Part shown: piece after piece, positions 26,054 through 33,793 of the stretch
Position numbering within the stretch: position 1 is the first letter of the stretch
How the letters are laid out: each line of letters begins with the position of its first letter
Assembly (NCBI GenBank): GCA_017522345.1
Contig: JAFWZN010000050.1
Coordinates: forward strand, 1-33,933
Length of the DNA stretch: 33,933 nucleotides
DNA from: Clostridia bacterium
Lineage (GTDB): Bacteria; Bacillota; Clostridia; Christensenellales; Aristaeellaceae
Direction of reading: 5' to 3'
Position numbers and translations under genes: made by a program
Notes under the pieces: generated by a model
The model's database searches: none
Seen by the model: only the letters and a program-made list of their open reading frames with translations
Told to the model about the DNA's origin: nothing

Positions 26054-27223
26054 TTAACCAATCGCCTTTTTGAGCGCGTCAACATAATCCAGCTTTTCCC
26101 AAGTGAGGTCGAGGTCATTTCGTCCGAAATGACCGTAGCTGGCAACCTGCGCGTAGACGGGCTTTCTGAGATCGAGGCGCTCGATGATCGCGGCGGGACG
26201 CAGGTCAAAAACCTTGGAGACGATTTCCGCCAGCTCTTCATCGGACTTAACGCCGGTTCCGAAGGTATCTACGGCGATGGAAACGGGCTTGGCGACGCCG
26301 ATGGCATAGGCAAGCTGGATTTCGCACTTCTTGGCAAGGCCTGCCGCAACTACGTTCTTGGCCGCATGTCTCGCCGCATACGCAGCGCTTCTGTCAACCT
26401 TCGTCGGATCCTTTCCGGAGAACGCGCCGCCGCCGTGACGGCCCATGCCGCCGTAGGTGTCAACGATGATCTTTCTGCCGGTTAAGCCGCTGTCGCCCTG
26501 CGGGCCGCCGACGACGAATCTGCCGGTGGGGTTGATGAGGAAGCGGGTCTTTTCGTCGATCAGCTCGGCGGGAATGACTTCCTTGATGACGAGCTCGATC
26601 ATATCCTTTTCGATGGTCGCGTGATCGACCTCGGGCGCATGCTGCGTGGAAAGAACCACGGTGTCCACGCGAACGGGCACATCGTCCTCATATTCTACGG
26701 TGACCTGCGCTTTTCCGTCGGGGCGCATATAAGAAACAAGGCCGTTTTTGCGAACGAACGCCATGCGGCGGGTGATTCTGTGGGCAAGCGCGATGGGCAT
26801 GGGCATGTATTCTTCGGTCTCGTTGGTAGCATAGCCGAACATCATGCCCTGATCGCCCGCGCCGGTGTCGAACAGGTTTTCATTTCTTCCTTCAAGGGCA
26901 TTGTTAACGCCCATGGCGATGTCGGGAGACTGCTCGTCGACAGATACAATGACGGAACAGCTGTGGCCGTCAAAGCCGTACTTGGCTCTGTCATAGCCGA
27001 TTTCAACAGCCTTGTCGCGGGCGATCTTTGCGATATCAACATAGCAGTCGGCGGTGATTTCGCCCATGACGAGGATTAAGCCGGTTGTGGTAATGCATTC
27101 GCAGGCAACGTGCGCTGTGGGATCTTTTTCAAGAATCGCGTCCAGAATAGAATCGGAAATCTGGTCACAGATTTTATCGGGATGTCCTTCGGTTACGGAT
27201 TCGGAGGAAAAAAGCTTGCGCAT
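26054..27223 (-). CDS. metK: S-adenosylmethionine synthetase
   Basis: MetK makes SAM from methionine and ATP. The 389 residues carry the family signatures: [17 protein letters not shown] at the N-terminus, [12 protein letters not shown] and [16 protein letters not shown]. The start is ATG at 27223. The gene is monocistronic, with a promoter at 27429-27457, a SAM-I riboswitch leader that should shut it off when SAM is plentiful, and a terminator. The length is normal and all core motifs are intact. Confidence 0.98.
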   Translation of the reverse strand: MRKLFSSESVTEGHPDKICDQISDSILDAILEKDPTAHVACECITTTGLILVMGEITADCYVDIAKIARDKAVEIGYDRAKYGFDGHSCSVIVSVDEQSPDIAMGVNNALEGRNENLFDTGAGDQGMMFGYATNETEEYMPMPIALAHRITRRMAFVRKNGLVSYMRPDGKAQVTVEYEDDVPVRVDTVVLSTQHAPEVDHATIEKDMIELVIKEVIPAELIDEKTRFLINPTGRFVVGGPQGDSGLTGRKIIVDTYGGMGRHGGGAFSGKDPTKVDRSAAYAARHAAKNVVAAGLAKKCEIQLAYAIGVAKPVSIAVDTFGTGVKSDEELAEIVSKVFDLRPAAIIERLDLRKPVYAQVASYGHFGRNDLDLTWEKLDYVDALKKAIG

Positions 27224-27252
27224 AGTAAATGTGTCTTCCTTTCATAATACGC

Positions 27253-27406
27253 GTAAAAAACAGGACCCGCCGTATTTAAGCGAGTCCACATGCTTTATCT
27301 GTGAAAACCCGCCTCATCTTTCGCCTCTCGGCGCGGGAATTGGCACCGGGCAAAGCCGGTTGCCGGGTTTCATCGGGCCCGTCCCTCAACCACTCTTGAT
27401 AAGGCC
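27253..27406 (-). promoter_or_regulatory. SAM-I (S-box) riboswitch upstream of metK
   Basis: The minus strand has the P1 strand CTTATC (27403-27398), AAGAGTGG, GAGGGAC, GGCCC-GATGAAACCCGGCAACC, a third hairpin (CCGGCTTTGCCCGG) and the closing P1 strand GATAAAG (27299-27293). These are the conserved S-box elements in order. The expression platform is a terminator, GGACTCGC pairing with GCGGGTCC (27288-27263), followed by six T residues. SAM binding should stabilise P1 and allow termination before metK. Confidence 0.95.
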
Positions 27407-27428
27407 AATCCTTGTTTTTCCGAAGACC

Positions 27429-27457
27429 ATTCTAATGAAAAAATGAATTGAAAACAA
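27429..27457 (-). promoter_or_regulatory. Promoter of metK
   Basis: TTGTTT (27457-27452), a 17-bp spacer and TAGAAT (27434-27429) lie directly upstream of the SAM-I aptamer. Confidence 0.7.
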
Positions 27458-27495
27458 GCAAAAAAATGTAAATATCATTTGTATTTTGGATAGAG

Positions 27496-27525
27496 TTGAC
27501 GTATAGGGCTTCATCGTGGTAAAAT
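27496..27525 (+). promoter_or_regulatory. Promoter of the sulfatase gene
   Basis: TTGACG (27496-27501), an 18-bp spacer and TAAAAT (27520-27525) point right toward the ATG at 27562. It is divergent from the metK promoter. Confidence 0.75.
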
Positions 27526-27561
27526 GCATTTGAAATCAATCCTATAAAGGAGCGATATAAT

Positions 27562-28962
27562 ATGTCAAAGCCGAACATTGTTTTAATCGTCGCCGACCAG
27601 TTTCGCGGGGACTGCCTCGGTATTCTGGGACATCCAGATGTAAAAACGCCCTATCTTGATACGCTTGCCGCGCGCGGCGCGTATTTTCCGAACATGTATA
27701 CCGCATGCCCCAGCTGCATTCCGGCGCGCGCCGCGCTTCTGACCGGGCTTTCTCAGGAAAAGAACGGACGCGTCGGCTACCAGGACGGACTTGACTGGAA
27801 CTATGAGCATACGCTTGCGGGCGAGCTTTCCAAGGAAGGGTATTACACGCAGTGCATCGGCAAAATGCACGTGCACCCGCCCAGAAAGCTCATGGGCTTT
27901 CACAACATCGAAATTCACGACGGATATCTCCATTATTACAGGCGCGATGAAACGCCTGCATACGAGCATCAGACGTTCTACGACGACTACCTTTACTGGC
28001 TCAAGGATCAAAAAGGCATTTCAAGGGACATTGACGACGCGGGCCTTCAGTGCAATTCGTGGCTTGCCCGCCCGTGGCCGTATGAGGAGAAGTATCATCC
28101 AACCAACTGGGTAACCGAGCGCGCGCTGGATTTTTTAAGACGACGCGATCATGAAAAGCCCTTTTTCCTGAATGTCTCCTACGTTCGCCCCCATCCTCCG
28201 CTGGACGCGCCGAAATGCTATTTTGACATGTACAGGTCCATGAACTTAAGAAAGCCCGTGCGCGGCGACTGGAACGATGAAAACGCGCTGAATGAACGCG
28301 GCTGGGAATTTGATTCTCTGACGGGTACGCTTGATGAAACGCAGACCAACGAGGCTTTGATCGGCTATTACGCATGCATCACCCATCTGGATCACCAAAT
28401 CGGACGCCTTTTGGAAGCGCTTCCCAAAAACACCGTCGTTATGTTCACATCCGACCACGGCGAAATGCTGATGGACCACATGTTTTTCAGAAAGTCTCTG
28501 CCGTACAGAGGAAGCGCGTCGGTTCCCATGATACTTTTCGGAACGAAGCTTCGCGGAATGCAGGATCGCGTATGCGAGCTTCGCGACGTTCTTCCTACGC
28601 TTGTGGATATTGCAGGCGGCGGAGAATGCGATTTTTCCGACGGCGAAAGCCTCCTGTCCGACGGGGAAGGCCGCGAATACCTGCACGGCGAGCATTCCTA
28701 CGGCGATCTTTCAAACCACTATATCGTCACAAAGACCGATAAATACGTTTGGTTCTCCAAGACCGGCCGCGAGCAGTATTTCGATCTTGAAAAGGATATC
28801 AACGAAACGCACAATGCAATAAACGACGAATGCGCTTTTAAGCGCGTAAACAAGCTTCGCTCTTTCCTCATTGAATCTTTAAAGGATCGCCCCGAAGGAT
28901 TTGTTGAAAACGGACAGCTGGTCGCCGGAAAAGAATCATACGCAACCATACCAAACGCATAA
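27562..28962 (+). CDS. Sulfatase family hydrolase (Cys-type)
   Basis: The 466-residue protein belongs to the alkaline phosphatase/arylsulfatase superfamily. The signature SCIPARAALLTG holds C52 in C-x-P-x-R, the residue converted to formylglycine. Metal ligands include D12 (ADQ) near the N-terminus and D298-H299 in FTSDHGEML. It would hydrolyse a sulfate ester or possibly a phosphonate or phosphate diester. There is no signal peptide, so it should act in the cytoplasm, on an imported substrate. The start is ATG behind AAAGGAG, with its own promoter. No formylglycine-generating enzyme is encoded nearby. It is followed by a hairpin and a repeat element. Confidence 0.9.
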   Translation: MSKPNIVLIVADQFRGDCLGILGHPDVKTPYLDTLAARGAYFPNMYTACPSCIPARAALLTGLSQEKNGRVGYQDGLDWNYEHTLAGELSKEGYYTQCIGKMHVHPPRKLMGFHNIEIHDGYLHYYRRDETPAYEHQTFYDDYLYWLKDQKGISRDIDDAGLQCNSWLARPWPYEEKYHPTNWVTERALDFLRRRDHEKPFFLNVSYVRPHPPLDAPKCYFDMYRSMNLRKPVRGDWNDENALNERGWEFDSLTGTLDETQTNEALIGYYACITHLDHQIGRLLEALPKNTVVMFTSDHGEMLMDHMFFRKSLPYRGSASVPMILFGTKLRGMQDRVCELRDVLPTLVDIAGGGECDFSDGESLLSDGEGREYLHGEHSYGDLSNHYIVTKTDKYVWFSKTGREQYFDLEKDINETHNAINDECAFKRVNKLRSFLIESLKDRPEGFVENGQLVAGKESYATIPNA

Positions 28963-28966
28963 ACTT

Positions 28967-28990
28967 ACGCCGGGCGAATCCGTCCGGCGT
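28967..28990 (+). terminator. Hairpin after the sulfatase gene (left copy of a 24-bp duplicated hairpin)
   Basis: ACGCCGG and CCGGCGT pair around a 10-base loop, 5 bp after the sulfatase stop. The same 24 bases with one change recur at 29201-29224, where a T-run follows. The left copy has lost the T-run because the repeat element starts right after it. Confidence 0.65.
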
Positions 28991-29200
28991 CAAGTCATCA
29001 AAAAAGTGCCTTTTTTGATGAGAGGGGCCGATCCCCTGAAATTCTTCGGAATTTCCGGGGATCGGAAAGGGGAAGCGTTTTCAATCGCTGCGCTTTGTGA
29101 AAACGCGCGATTTTTAAGTACATGCCGCCAAAATCGATTGAAAATGGAGAGGGAGTGCGCTCCCTCTCCATGCCTCACCCAGAGGTTTGTTGATGGTCTG
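28991..29200 (+). repeat. Dispersed multi-hairpin repeat, copy 2 (complete)
   Basis: This 210-bp element lies exactly between two near-identical 24-bp hairpins. It folds as consecutive stems: 28995-29021 (11-bp perfect stem, GTGCC loop), 29028-29065 (UUCG loop), 29075-29106, 29108-29136 and 29144-29171 (12-bp perfect stem, TGCG loop). It ends with GTTTGTTGATGGTCTG. Its ends contain an imperfect inverted repeat (CATCAAAAAA left, TTTGTTGATG right). Differences from copies 1 and 3 fall mostly in loops. No gene is supported in it. Confidence 0.88.
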
Positions 29201-29232
29201 ACGCCGGGCAAATCCGTCCGGCGTTCTTTTTT
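29201..29232 (+). terminator. Intrinsic terminator abutting repeat copy 2
   Basis: ACGCCGG (29201-29207) pairs with CCGGCGT (29218-29224), followed by TCTTTTTT. It is the right member of the duplicated hairpin pair and has the intact T-tract. Confidence 0.85.
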
Positions 29233-29242
29233 CACTTAAGCG

Positions 29243-29271
29243 TTTACAAACGGATGAAAACGTGGTATAAT
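29243..29271 (+). promoter_or_regulatory. Promoter of smpB-ssrA
   Basis: TTTACA (29243-29248), a 17-bp spacer and a perfect TATAAT (29266-29271) precede smpB. No separate promoter was visible before ssrA, so the two are probably cotranscribed. Confidence 0.85.
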
Positions 29272-29303
29272 AACGAACGCTATTTGAAGGAGGCGACAGA
29301 ATC

Positions 29304-29768
29304 GTGCCGAAAGAGGAACTCAAAACCGTGGCTCAAAACCGACAGGCGAGGCATGATTATTTTGTCGAGGAATCCTTTGAATGCGGTATCGAGCTTCGGG
29401 GAACGGAAGTAAAATCCATCCGGCTTGGAAAATGCAATCTGAAAGATTCTTACGCGTCTGTAGAAAAAGGCGAAATGTGGGTACGCGGCATGCATATCAG
29501 CCCCTACGAGAAGGGCAACATATTCAATACCGACCCCATGCGGCCCAAAAAACTTCTTCTGCACAAGGTGGAAATCAGAAAGCTTGAACAGGCGGTCATG
29601 CAGAAGGGTCTTACGCTGGTTCCCTTGAGCGTTTACCTCAAGCAGGGGCGCATGAAAATGCAGCTTGGCCTTTGCAAGGGCAAGAAAAACTACGATAAGC
29701 GCGACGACATGGCAAAACGCGACGCCGAGCGCGAAATCGAGCGCAGCATGCGCGGAAAATTCCAGTAA
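29304..29768 (+). CDS. smpB: SsrA-binding protein SmpB
   Basis: SmpB binds tmRNA and brings it to stalled ribosomes for trans-translation. The 154-residue protein has the OB-fold signatures [40 protein letters not shown] and ends with the basic C-terminal tail ([23 protein letters not shown]) that mimics the missing mRNA. The longer quote is split here by function: residues about 10-50 hold the core, and about 130-154 the tail. The start is GTG behind GAAGGAGG. The tmRNA gene follows 24 bp downstream, a common arrangement. Confidence 0.97.
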   Translation: MPKEELKTVAQNRQARHDYFVEESFECGIELRGTEVKSIRLGKCNLKDSYASVEKGEMWVRGMHISPYEKGNIFNTDPMRPKKLLLHKVEIRKLEQAVMQKGLTLVPLSVYLKQGRMKMQLGLCKGKKNYDKRDDMAKRDAEREIERSMRGKFQ

Positions 29769-29792
29769 AAGCAAATTCGTTATTCCACATTT

Positions 29793-30140
29793 GGGGGCGT
29801 ATTTGGTTTCGACGGGGATTCAGGGGTTAAGAGAAGCGAGCGGCAGCCCCGAACTGCCTTAAAAGCGGGAAGAAAAATAACTGCGAATAACGAAAATTAC
29901 GCTTTTGCTGCTTAATGCAGCAAACGTCGACCCTAAGCCTCCTGCGGCGTAGGCCACCGGCGTCATAAAGGCAGGGAACGGGTTCGGCAAAGCTTTGAGC
30001 CGAATCGGCATCTATGAAGCTACCGTAATGGGAATTCTGTCTGCGGAAGTCCCATGAGGGGAATCCCAAAACACAGACTGCGCTCGGAGATGCTCTTGGC
30101 GTCGGGTTTTCGGACAGGGGTTCGACCCCCCTCGCCTCCA
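29793..30140 (+). ncRNA. ssrA: Transfer-messenger RNA (tmRNA)
   Basis: The 348-nt gene starts GGGGGCG, which pairs with CGCCTCC at the 3' end (one G-U), and has the tRNA-like GGTTTCGACGGGG 5' part and a T-arm with GGGTTCGACCCC. The resume codon is GCG at 29883, encoding ANENYAFAA followed by TAA (29913-29915), a normal degradation tag. Pseudoknot-forming stretches follow. The terminal CCA is not encoded: A then TAA follows the acceptor stem, so it must be added. It lies directly after smpB. Confidence 0.97.
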
Positions 30141-30141
30141 T

Positions 30142-30178
30142 AAAAAAAGAACGGTTGCAAATGCCGTTCTTTTTTTAT
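30142..30178 (+). terminator. Intrinsic terminator of ssrA
   Basis: AAAAAGAACGG pairs with CCGTTCTTTTT around a loop of about 9 bases, with a run of seven T residues. It is symmetrical enough to work on both strands and so could also end the transporter transcript coming from the right. The 76 bp between it and the transporter stop show nothing else. Confidence 0.9.
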
Positions 30179-30254
30179 GGAGTCAAGGATATCCATTCTG
30201 CGCTTTACCGGATATTGCCTTCATGAATGCACGCGCACATGACTTCTTCCCTTG

Positions 30255-31742
30255 TCAATACCCTATTAAAACGCCAAAAAGCAACACCAGTACGGACGAC
30301 GCAAACACGGTTATTTGTATTTTCCACGTCCATCTGACCCATTTCCCATACGACACATTAGCCATGGATAAGCCGATCAGAAGAACCGGGTTGGTCGGCA
30401 TAATTACGTCCGTAAAGCCGTCCGCCATGCAATAGGTTAAAATTACAAGCGCCGGAGAAATGGACAGCGCGTTTGTAATCGGCAGAACAATTGGCATGAC
30501 AAGAAAGATTTTGGCCGACGCCGAGCCGATAAAGAGCTGTAAAAAGAGAATCAAAGCATAAATTAAGAGGATTGTAACGAACTTGCCCTTTCCGTCAAGC
30601 AAGTTCATCACCATGTGCATAACCGTGTCGATGATTCCGCTTTCATACATGACCAGTTTGATCGAAGAAGCCAGCGCAATCATAACAACGGCGGGAAGCA
30701 TCGCAAGCGCGCCCTTTAAGAAGTATACAAGCGCTCGCTTGAGACTTCCGCACGCAATTTTCCCGGCAATAATTCCCGAAATTAAGAAGCTGACCGCCAG
30801 AATCGGAATGGCCAGGCCCGATATCGCGCGAATACAGGCGATCAAAACAAGCAGCAAACCTTGAATGGCAAAAAAAACGGCGTATACCTTAAAAATCCTT
30901 CTTTGATCCTTCGGGGCTTCCTCTATGTGCCCAACGAGCCTTTCTCGCTTTATTTGGTCGGCTTCATACGTCAGAGAGCATTTCGGGTTTCTGCGAATTT
31001 TCTTCACATAGAGGATCAAAAACGCGCACATGAGAACAAACACAATCAGAAAAAAAACAATCCTAAGCCATACGCCCGACGCCACCGGAATCCGCGCAAG
31101 CTGCGCGGCGGTGCCCACGGAAAAGGGATCGGTAATCGCTGCGGAAAAGCCAAAGCACGCAGCCATCAGGCATGCGCCCAAACCGACCATTGTGTCCAGA
31201 TTGATAGACAGCATAAACACAATGATCAAAGGAAGCAGCGTTACAAGCTCCTCAAACATACCGAAAAGGCTTCCAAAGAGCATGAAAATCAGAACCGTAA
31301 TGCATACCAGCGCCGCGCCTCGTTCATTGAGCCTTCGCATGATAAACACGATAAACGTCCGTATGCCGCCGGTTTTATCCACAAGATTAAATATGCCGCT
31401 CATTACAAGAAGGAAAGCGCTGATCATACTGATGGTGAGCGCATCCTCCGATAAAAAAACACGCGCAGGCGCGGTTACAACGCGCCAAAGGGCAATCCCA
31501 TGCGTTTCCCCCTTCGCGTATGTGCCGGGGAGAATATTGCCGCTCGCGTCCCGGTCAAACGATCCCTGCGGCACAAAGCAGGAAAGCGAGCCCGTAAAAA
31601 TCAGAAGTACAATTAAAATCAGCGCTACCGTTAAAAAAGAGCGAACGCTGATGTTGGAATAGGCCTTTTCTCTCTGCCTTGCCGCTTTATCCTTCGTAAA
31701 AATGCATATCTCCCCCTTGTGCCGATCAATCTGTACGATCAT
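30255..31742 (-). CDS. YfcC/DcuC-like (PF03606-type) anion or amino acid transporter
   Basis: The 495-residue polytopic membrane protein has about 11-13 hydrophobic segments. It shows the N-terminal pattern CFVPQGSFDRDASGN after the first helix, an IFNLVDKTGG segment, a GSLFGMFEELVTLLPL segment and a C-terminal MPTNPVLLIGLSMANVSYGKW, features of the YfcC/ArcD/DcuC group of C4-dicarboxylate or amino acid carriers. The substrate is unknown. The ATG at 31742 overlaps the stop of the upstream fusion gene by 17 bases. The first 30 residues are hydrophilic and unusually long, and GGGGGAG sits before an out-of-frame ATG, so the true start is uncertain. Confidence 0.82.
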   Translation of the reverse strand: MIVQIDRHKGEICIFTKDKAARQREKAYSNISVRSFLTVALILIVLLIFTGSLSCFVPQGSFDRDASGNILPGTYAKGETHGIALWRVVTAPARVFLSEDALTISMISAFLLVMSGIFNLVDKTGGIRTFIVFIMRRLNERGAALVCITVLIFMLFGSLFGMFEELVTLLPLIIVFMLSINLDTMVGLGACLMAACFGFSAAITDPFSVGTAAQLARIPVASGVWLRIVFFLIVFVLMCAFLILYVKKIRRNPKCSLTYEADQIKRERLVGHIEEAPKDQRRIFKVYAVFFAIQGLLLVLIACIRAISGLAIPILAVSFLISGIIAGKIACGSLKRALVYFLKGALAMLPAVVMIALASSIKLVMYESGIIDTVMHMVMNLLDGKGKFVTILLIYALILFLQLFIGSASAKIFLVMPIVLPITNALSISPALVILTYCMADGFTDVIMPTNPVLLIGLSMANVSYGKWVRWTWKIQITVFASSVLVLLFGVLIGY

Positions 31743-33636
31743 TAAGTATCATTGACGCCATGTACCAGTCAACCGCCGAACGCTTTTCCTCGGGAACAAA
31801 ATACAAAATCTCCGCTCCGTTATAAATTTCGAAATTCTCTCCCGCGCCGAAAAGCAGCCGATAAACGCGTTTAAGCGCAAAATGGAGTTCTACCTCTTCA
31901 TTGTCCTTTGTGCCCTTATAGGTAAGCCCCTCGCGGTTTAATGTGCATACGCCAAGGCCGCCAAAGCGCGTCAACCCCTTCCCGTTTCCGGGCAGGCGAA
32001 GTTCCACGCTGGATGACAGCGCATAGTCCTCATTTTCCAGAATTTCCTTTTCCAAGCGCGCTTTCTGCCAGTCGTACCATTGCGTCAGATTCTCGAAACG
32101 GAAACCGGCGTCAAAGGCATACCGATCGTCAATCTTGGTAAGAAGCCCGCATTTTTCGCAGTAAATGCTGTCTTTTTCGGTTTTAAGCGTATGCGCGCCT
32201 TCGCATATCGGGCAGGTCGTCAGAATGTTTTCAAGTCCCTCCGCCATTCGTTTTGATCGATAGCGAATTTCAGGGCGGCTATCAAGCCAGTCAAATTCAT
32301 TATAGTTTAGGCGCTTTATTATGCCCTTTTTTAATTCCTCATAAGGCATGCGGCTGATTTCATCCGCTGTAAACAAACTATCCAGCTCGCATTCCACGAC
32401 CGACCCGCGCCTGAATCCTTTGCCCCATTTGGGATCGGCAAGGTAATCTCCGCTGATCTTGATCGTGTATACATTTGCGCCGGCCTTCTGAATGAAGGAA
32501 AATGTGTTTTCCTGTATGTCTTCAAACCGACCGGTCGTCGAAAGACGCGCCTCCGGCATCATGACGAGCAGCTCATGGTTCCTAAGAACCGTAAAGCAAT
32601 TGCGCGCATTTTCAAGATCCGGCGCAAACATGCTTTTGGGAAACGCGCCGACCGTGCGCAAAAGCCTGTTCAAGAATTTGTTATAGAAATATAGTCTGGC
32701 TCCGACAAAATGCGGCTTATCCTTTCGAATTAGAGCGGCCGCATAGATAAAATCAATAAACGATCCATGGTTACACAGAACAATGGCTGGATATTCGATT
32801 TTTTTGATCTTTTTAACCGCTTGAATGCGAATACCCAAAAAGAAAAGATACGCTCTGACGGAATAATACAAAACCGCCATCACAAATGCGTTTACTTCTC
32901 TCACTCTGCCGTCAGCGGCTTTCCTGTGCTTTTGAGCATATCGATTCAGCTTCTCAATCAGCCGTTTTTTGAAGCAATAAAGAATACTGACAAGCAAAAT
33001 CAGCGCGGCAAATACCAGAACCGTTACGATCCAATCCGAAACAATCGTCATATACCCAAGCGCAACGCCGATACACACGGACGGAAGCGCTCCAAGCCCG
33101 GTCACACAAATGAACCTTCGATAAGACATGCCCATCCCCGCCGCCAAAAAGCAGATCATGCCGTAGGGGATTGCGGGCAGAAAATACAGAACAAAGACAA
33201 TGAAAGTCGCTTTGCTCGATCGGGCAATCGTATCCGTATCCAGGTTTATCTTCTTGACAAAAAAGCTTTTCAGTCGGTCAGCGAAAGTTTTATGAACCAT
33301 GAAAATGATCGTGTTGCCCAACAAAACGCCGATCATGCACAGAAAAAGCCCCACAGGAAAACCGAAGGTGAAGCCGGCGAGCACCTGCACGGGTTCAGCC
33401 GGTAAAAAAGTGCAAACCACCTGTATGGTCGACAGCGCTCCAATCAGTATCCACCCGCGCCAGCCGAATTCCTTCAGCTGCGATCGCATTTCTTCGTTTC
33501 GAAGCTCCTCTGTAAAGATCTTTTTAAGAAGCGCAAGATTGCCTCCAGAAAGCGCAAGCAGCAAAATCAGTCCGATAACAACCGTTACCGAAACCGCAAT
33601 CAGCCATCCTCGCTGTGCCTGCTTTCGCTCTCTCAT
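31726..33636 (-). CDS. VTT/DedA-like membrane domain fused to PlsC acyltransferase and zinc ribbon
   Basis: The 636-residue protein has three parts. Residues 1-225 are a TVP38/TMEM64 (VTT/DedA-like) membrane domain with FLPAEPVQVLAGFTFG (about 77-92) and FLPAIPYGMICFLAAG (about 152-167). Residues 245-440 are a PlsC-type acyltransferase with NHGSFID (H290, D295) and PEARLS (361-366) as motif III. Residues 470-500 are a zinc ribbon (C475, C478, C493, C496), and the final stretch is a beta-rich domain with no recognised family. Known VTT proteins are implicated in lipid scrambling or flipping, and PlsC enzymes make phosphatidic acid. A linked flip-and-acylate role is inferred. The start is ATG behind GGGAG. 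A promoter lies at 33673-33701. Confidence 0.85.
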   Translation of the reverse strand: MRERKQAQRGWLIAVSVTVVIGLILLLALSGGNLALLKKIFTEELRNEEMRSQLKEFGWRGWILIGALSTIQVVCTFLPAEPVQVLAGFTFGFPVGLFLCMIGVLLGNTIIFMVHKTFADRLKSFFVKKINLDTDTIARSSKATFIVFVLYFLPAIPYGMICFLAAGMGMSYRRFICVTGLGALPSVCIGVALGYMTIVSDWIVTVLVFAALILLVSILYCFKKRLIEKLNRYAQKHRKAADGRVREVNAFVMAVLYYSVRAYLFFLGIRIQAVKKIKKIEYPAIVLCNHGSFIDFIYAAALIRKDKPHFVGARLYFYNKFLNRLLRTVGAFPKSMFAPDLENARNCFTVLRNHELLVMMPEARLSTTGRFEDIQENTFSFIQKAGANVYTIKISGDYLADPKWGKGFRRGSVVECELDSLFTADEISRMPYEELKKGIIKRLNYNEFDWLDSRPEIRYRSKRMAEGLENILTTCPICEGAHTLKTEKDSIYCEKCGLLTKIDDRYAFDAGFRFENLTQWYDWQKARLEKEILENEDYALSSSVELRLPGNGKGLTRFGGLGVCTLNREGLTYKGTKDNEEVELHFALKRVYRLLFGAGENFEIYNGAEILYFVPEEKRSAVDWYMASMILNDRTD

Positions 33637-33672
33637 TTTACATATGCTCCCGTCATTGTCGTATTTTTGTCT

Positions 33673-33701
33673 ATTTTACAGTATTTTGGCGAAAAACTCA
33701 A
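33673..33701 (-). promoter_or_regulatory. Promoter of the VTT-PlsC fusion gene
   Basis: TTGAGT (33701-33696), a 17-bp spacer and TAAAAT (33678-33673) lie 37 bp from the start codon on the minus strand. Confidence 0.65.
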
Positions 33702-33765
33702 CCCTTTCTTTCACCCAATGAGAATATACTTCATTTTAGCTCTATAAAACAGCTTTCTTTGCTAA

Positions 33766-33793
33766 ACGAAAACGGGCGAAAACTTTCGCCCGC
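33766..33793 (-). terminator. Intrinsic terminator abutting repeat copy 3
   Basis: On the minus strand CGGGCGAAA pairs with TTTCGCCCG, followed by TTTTCGTTT. It ends whatever is transcribed leftward through the repeat from beyond the window, just before the fusion gene's promoter. Confidence 0.75.
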
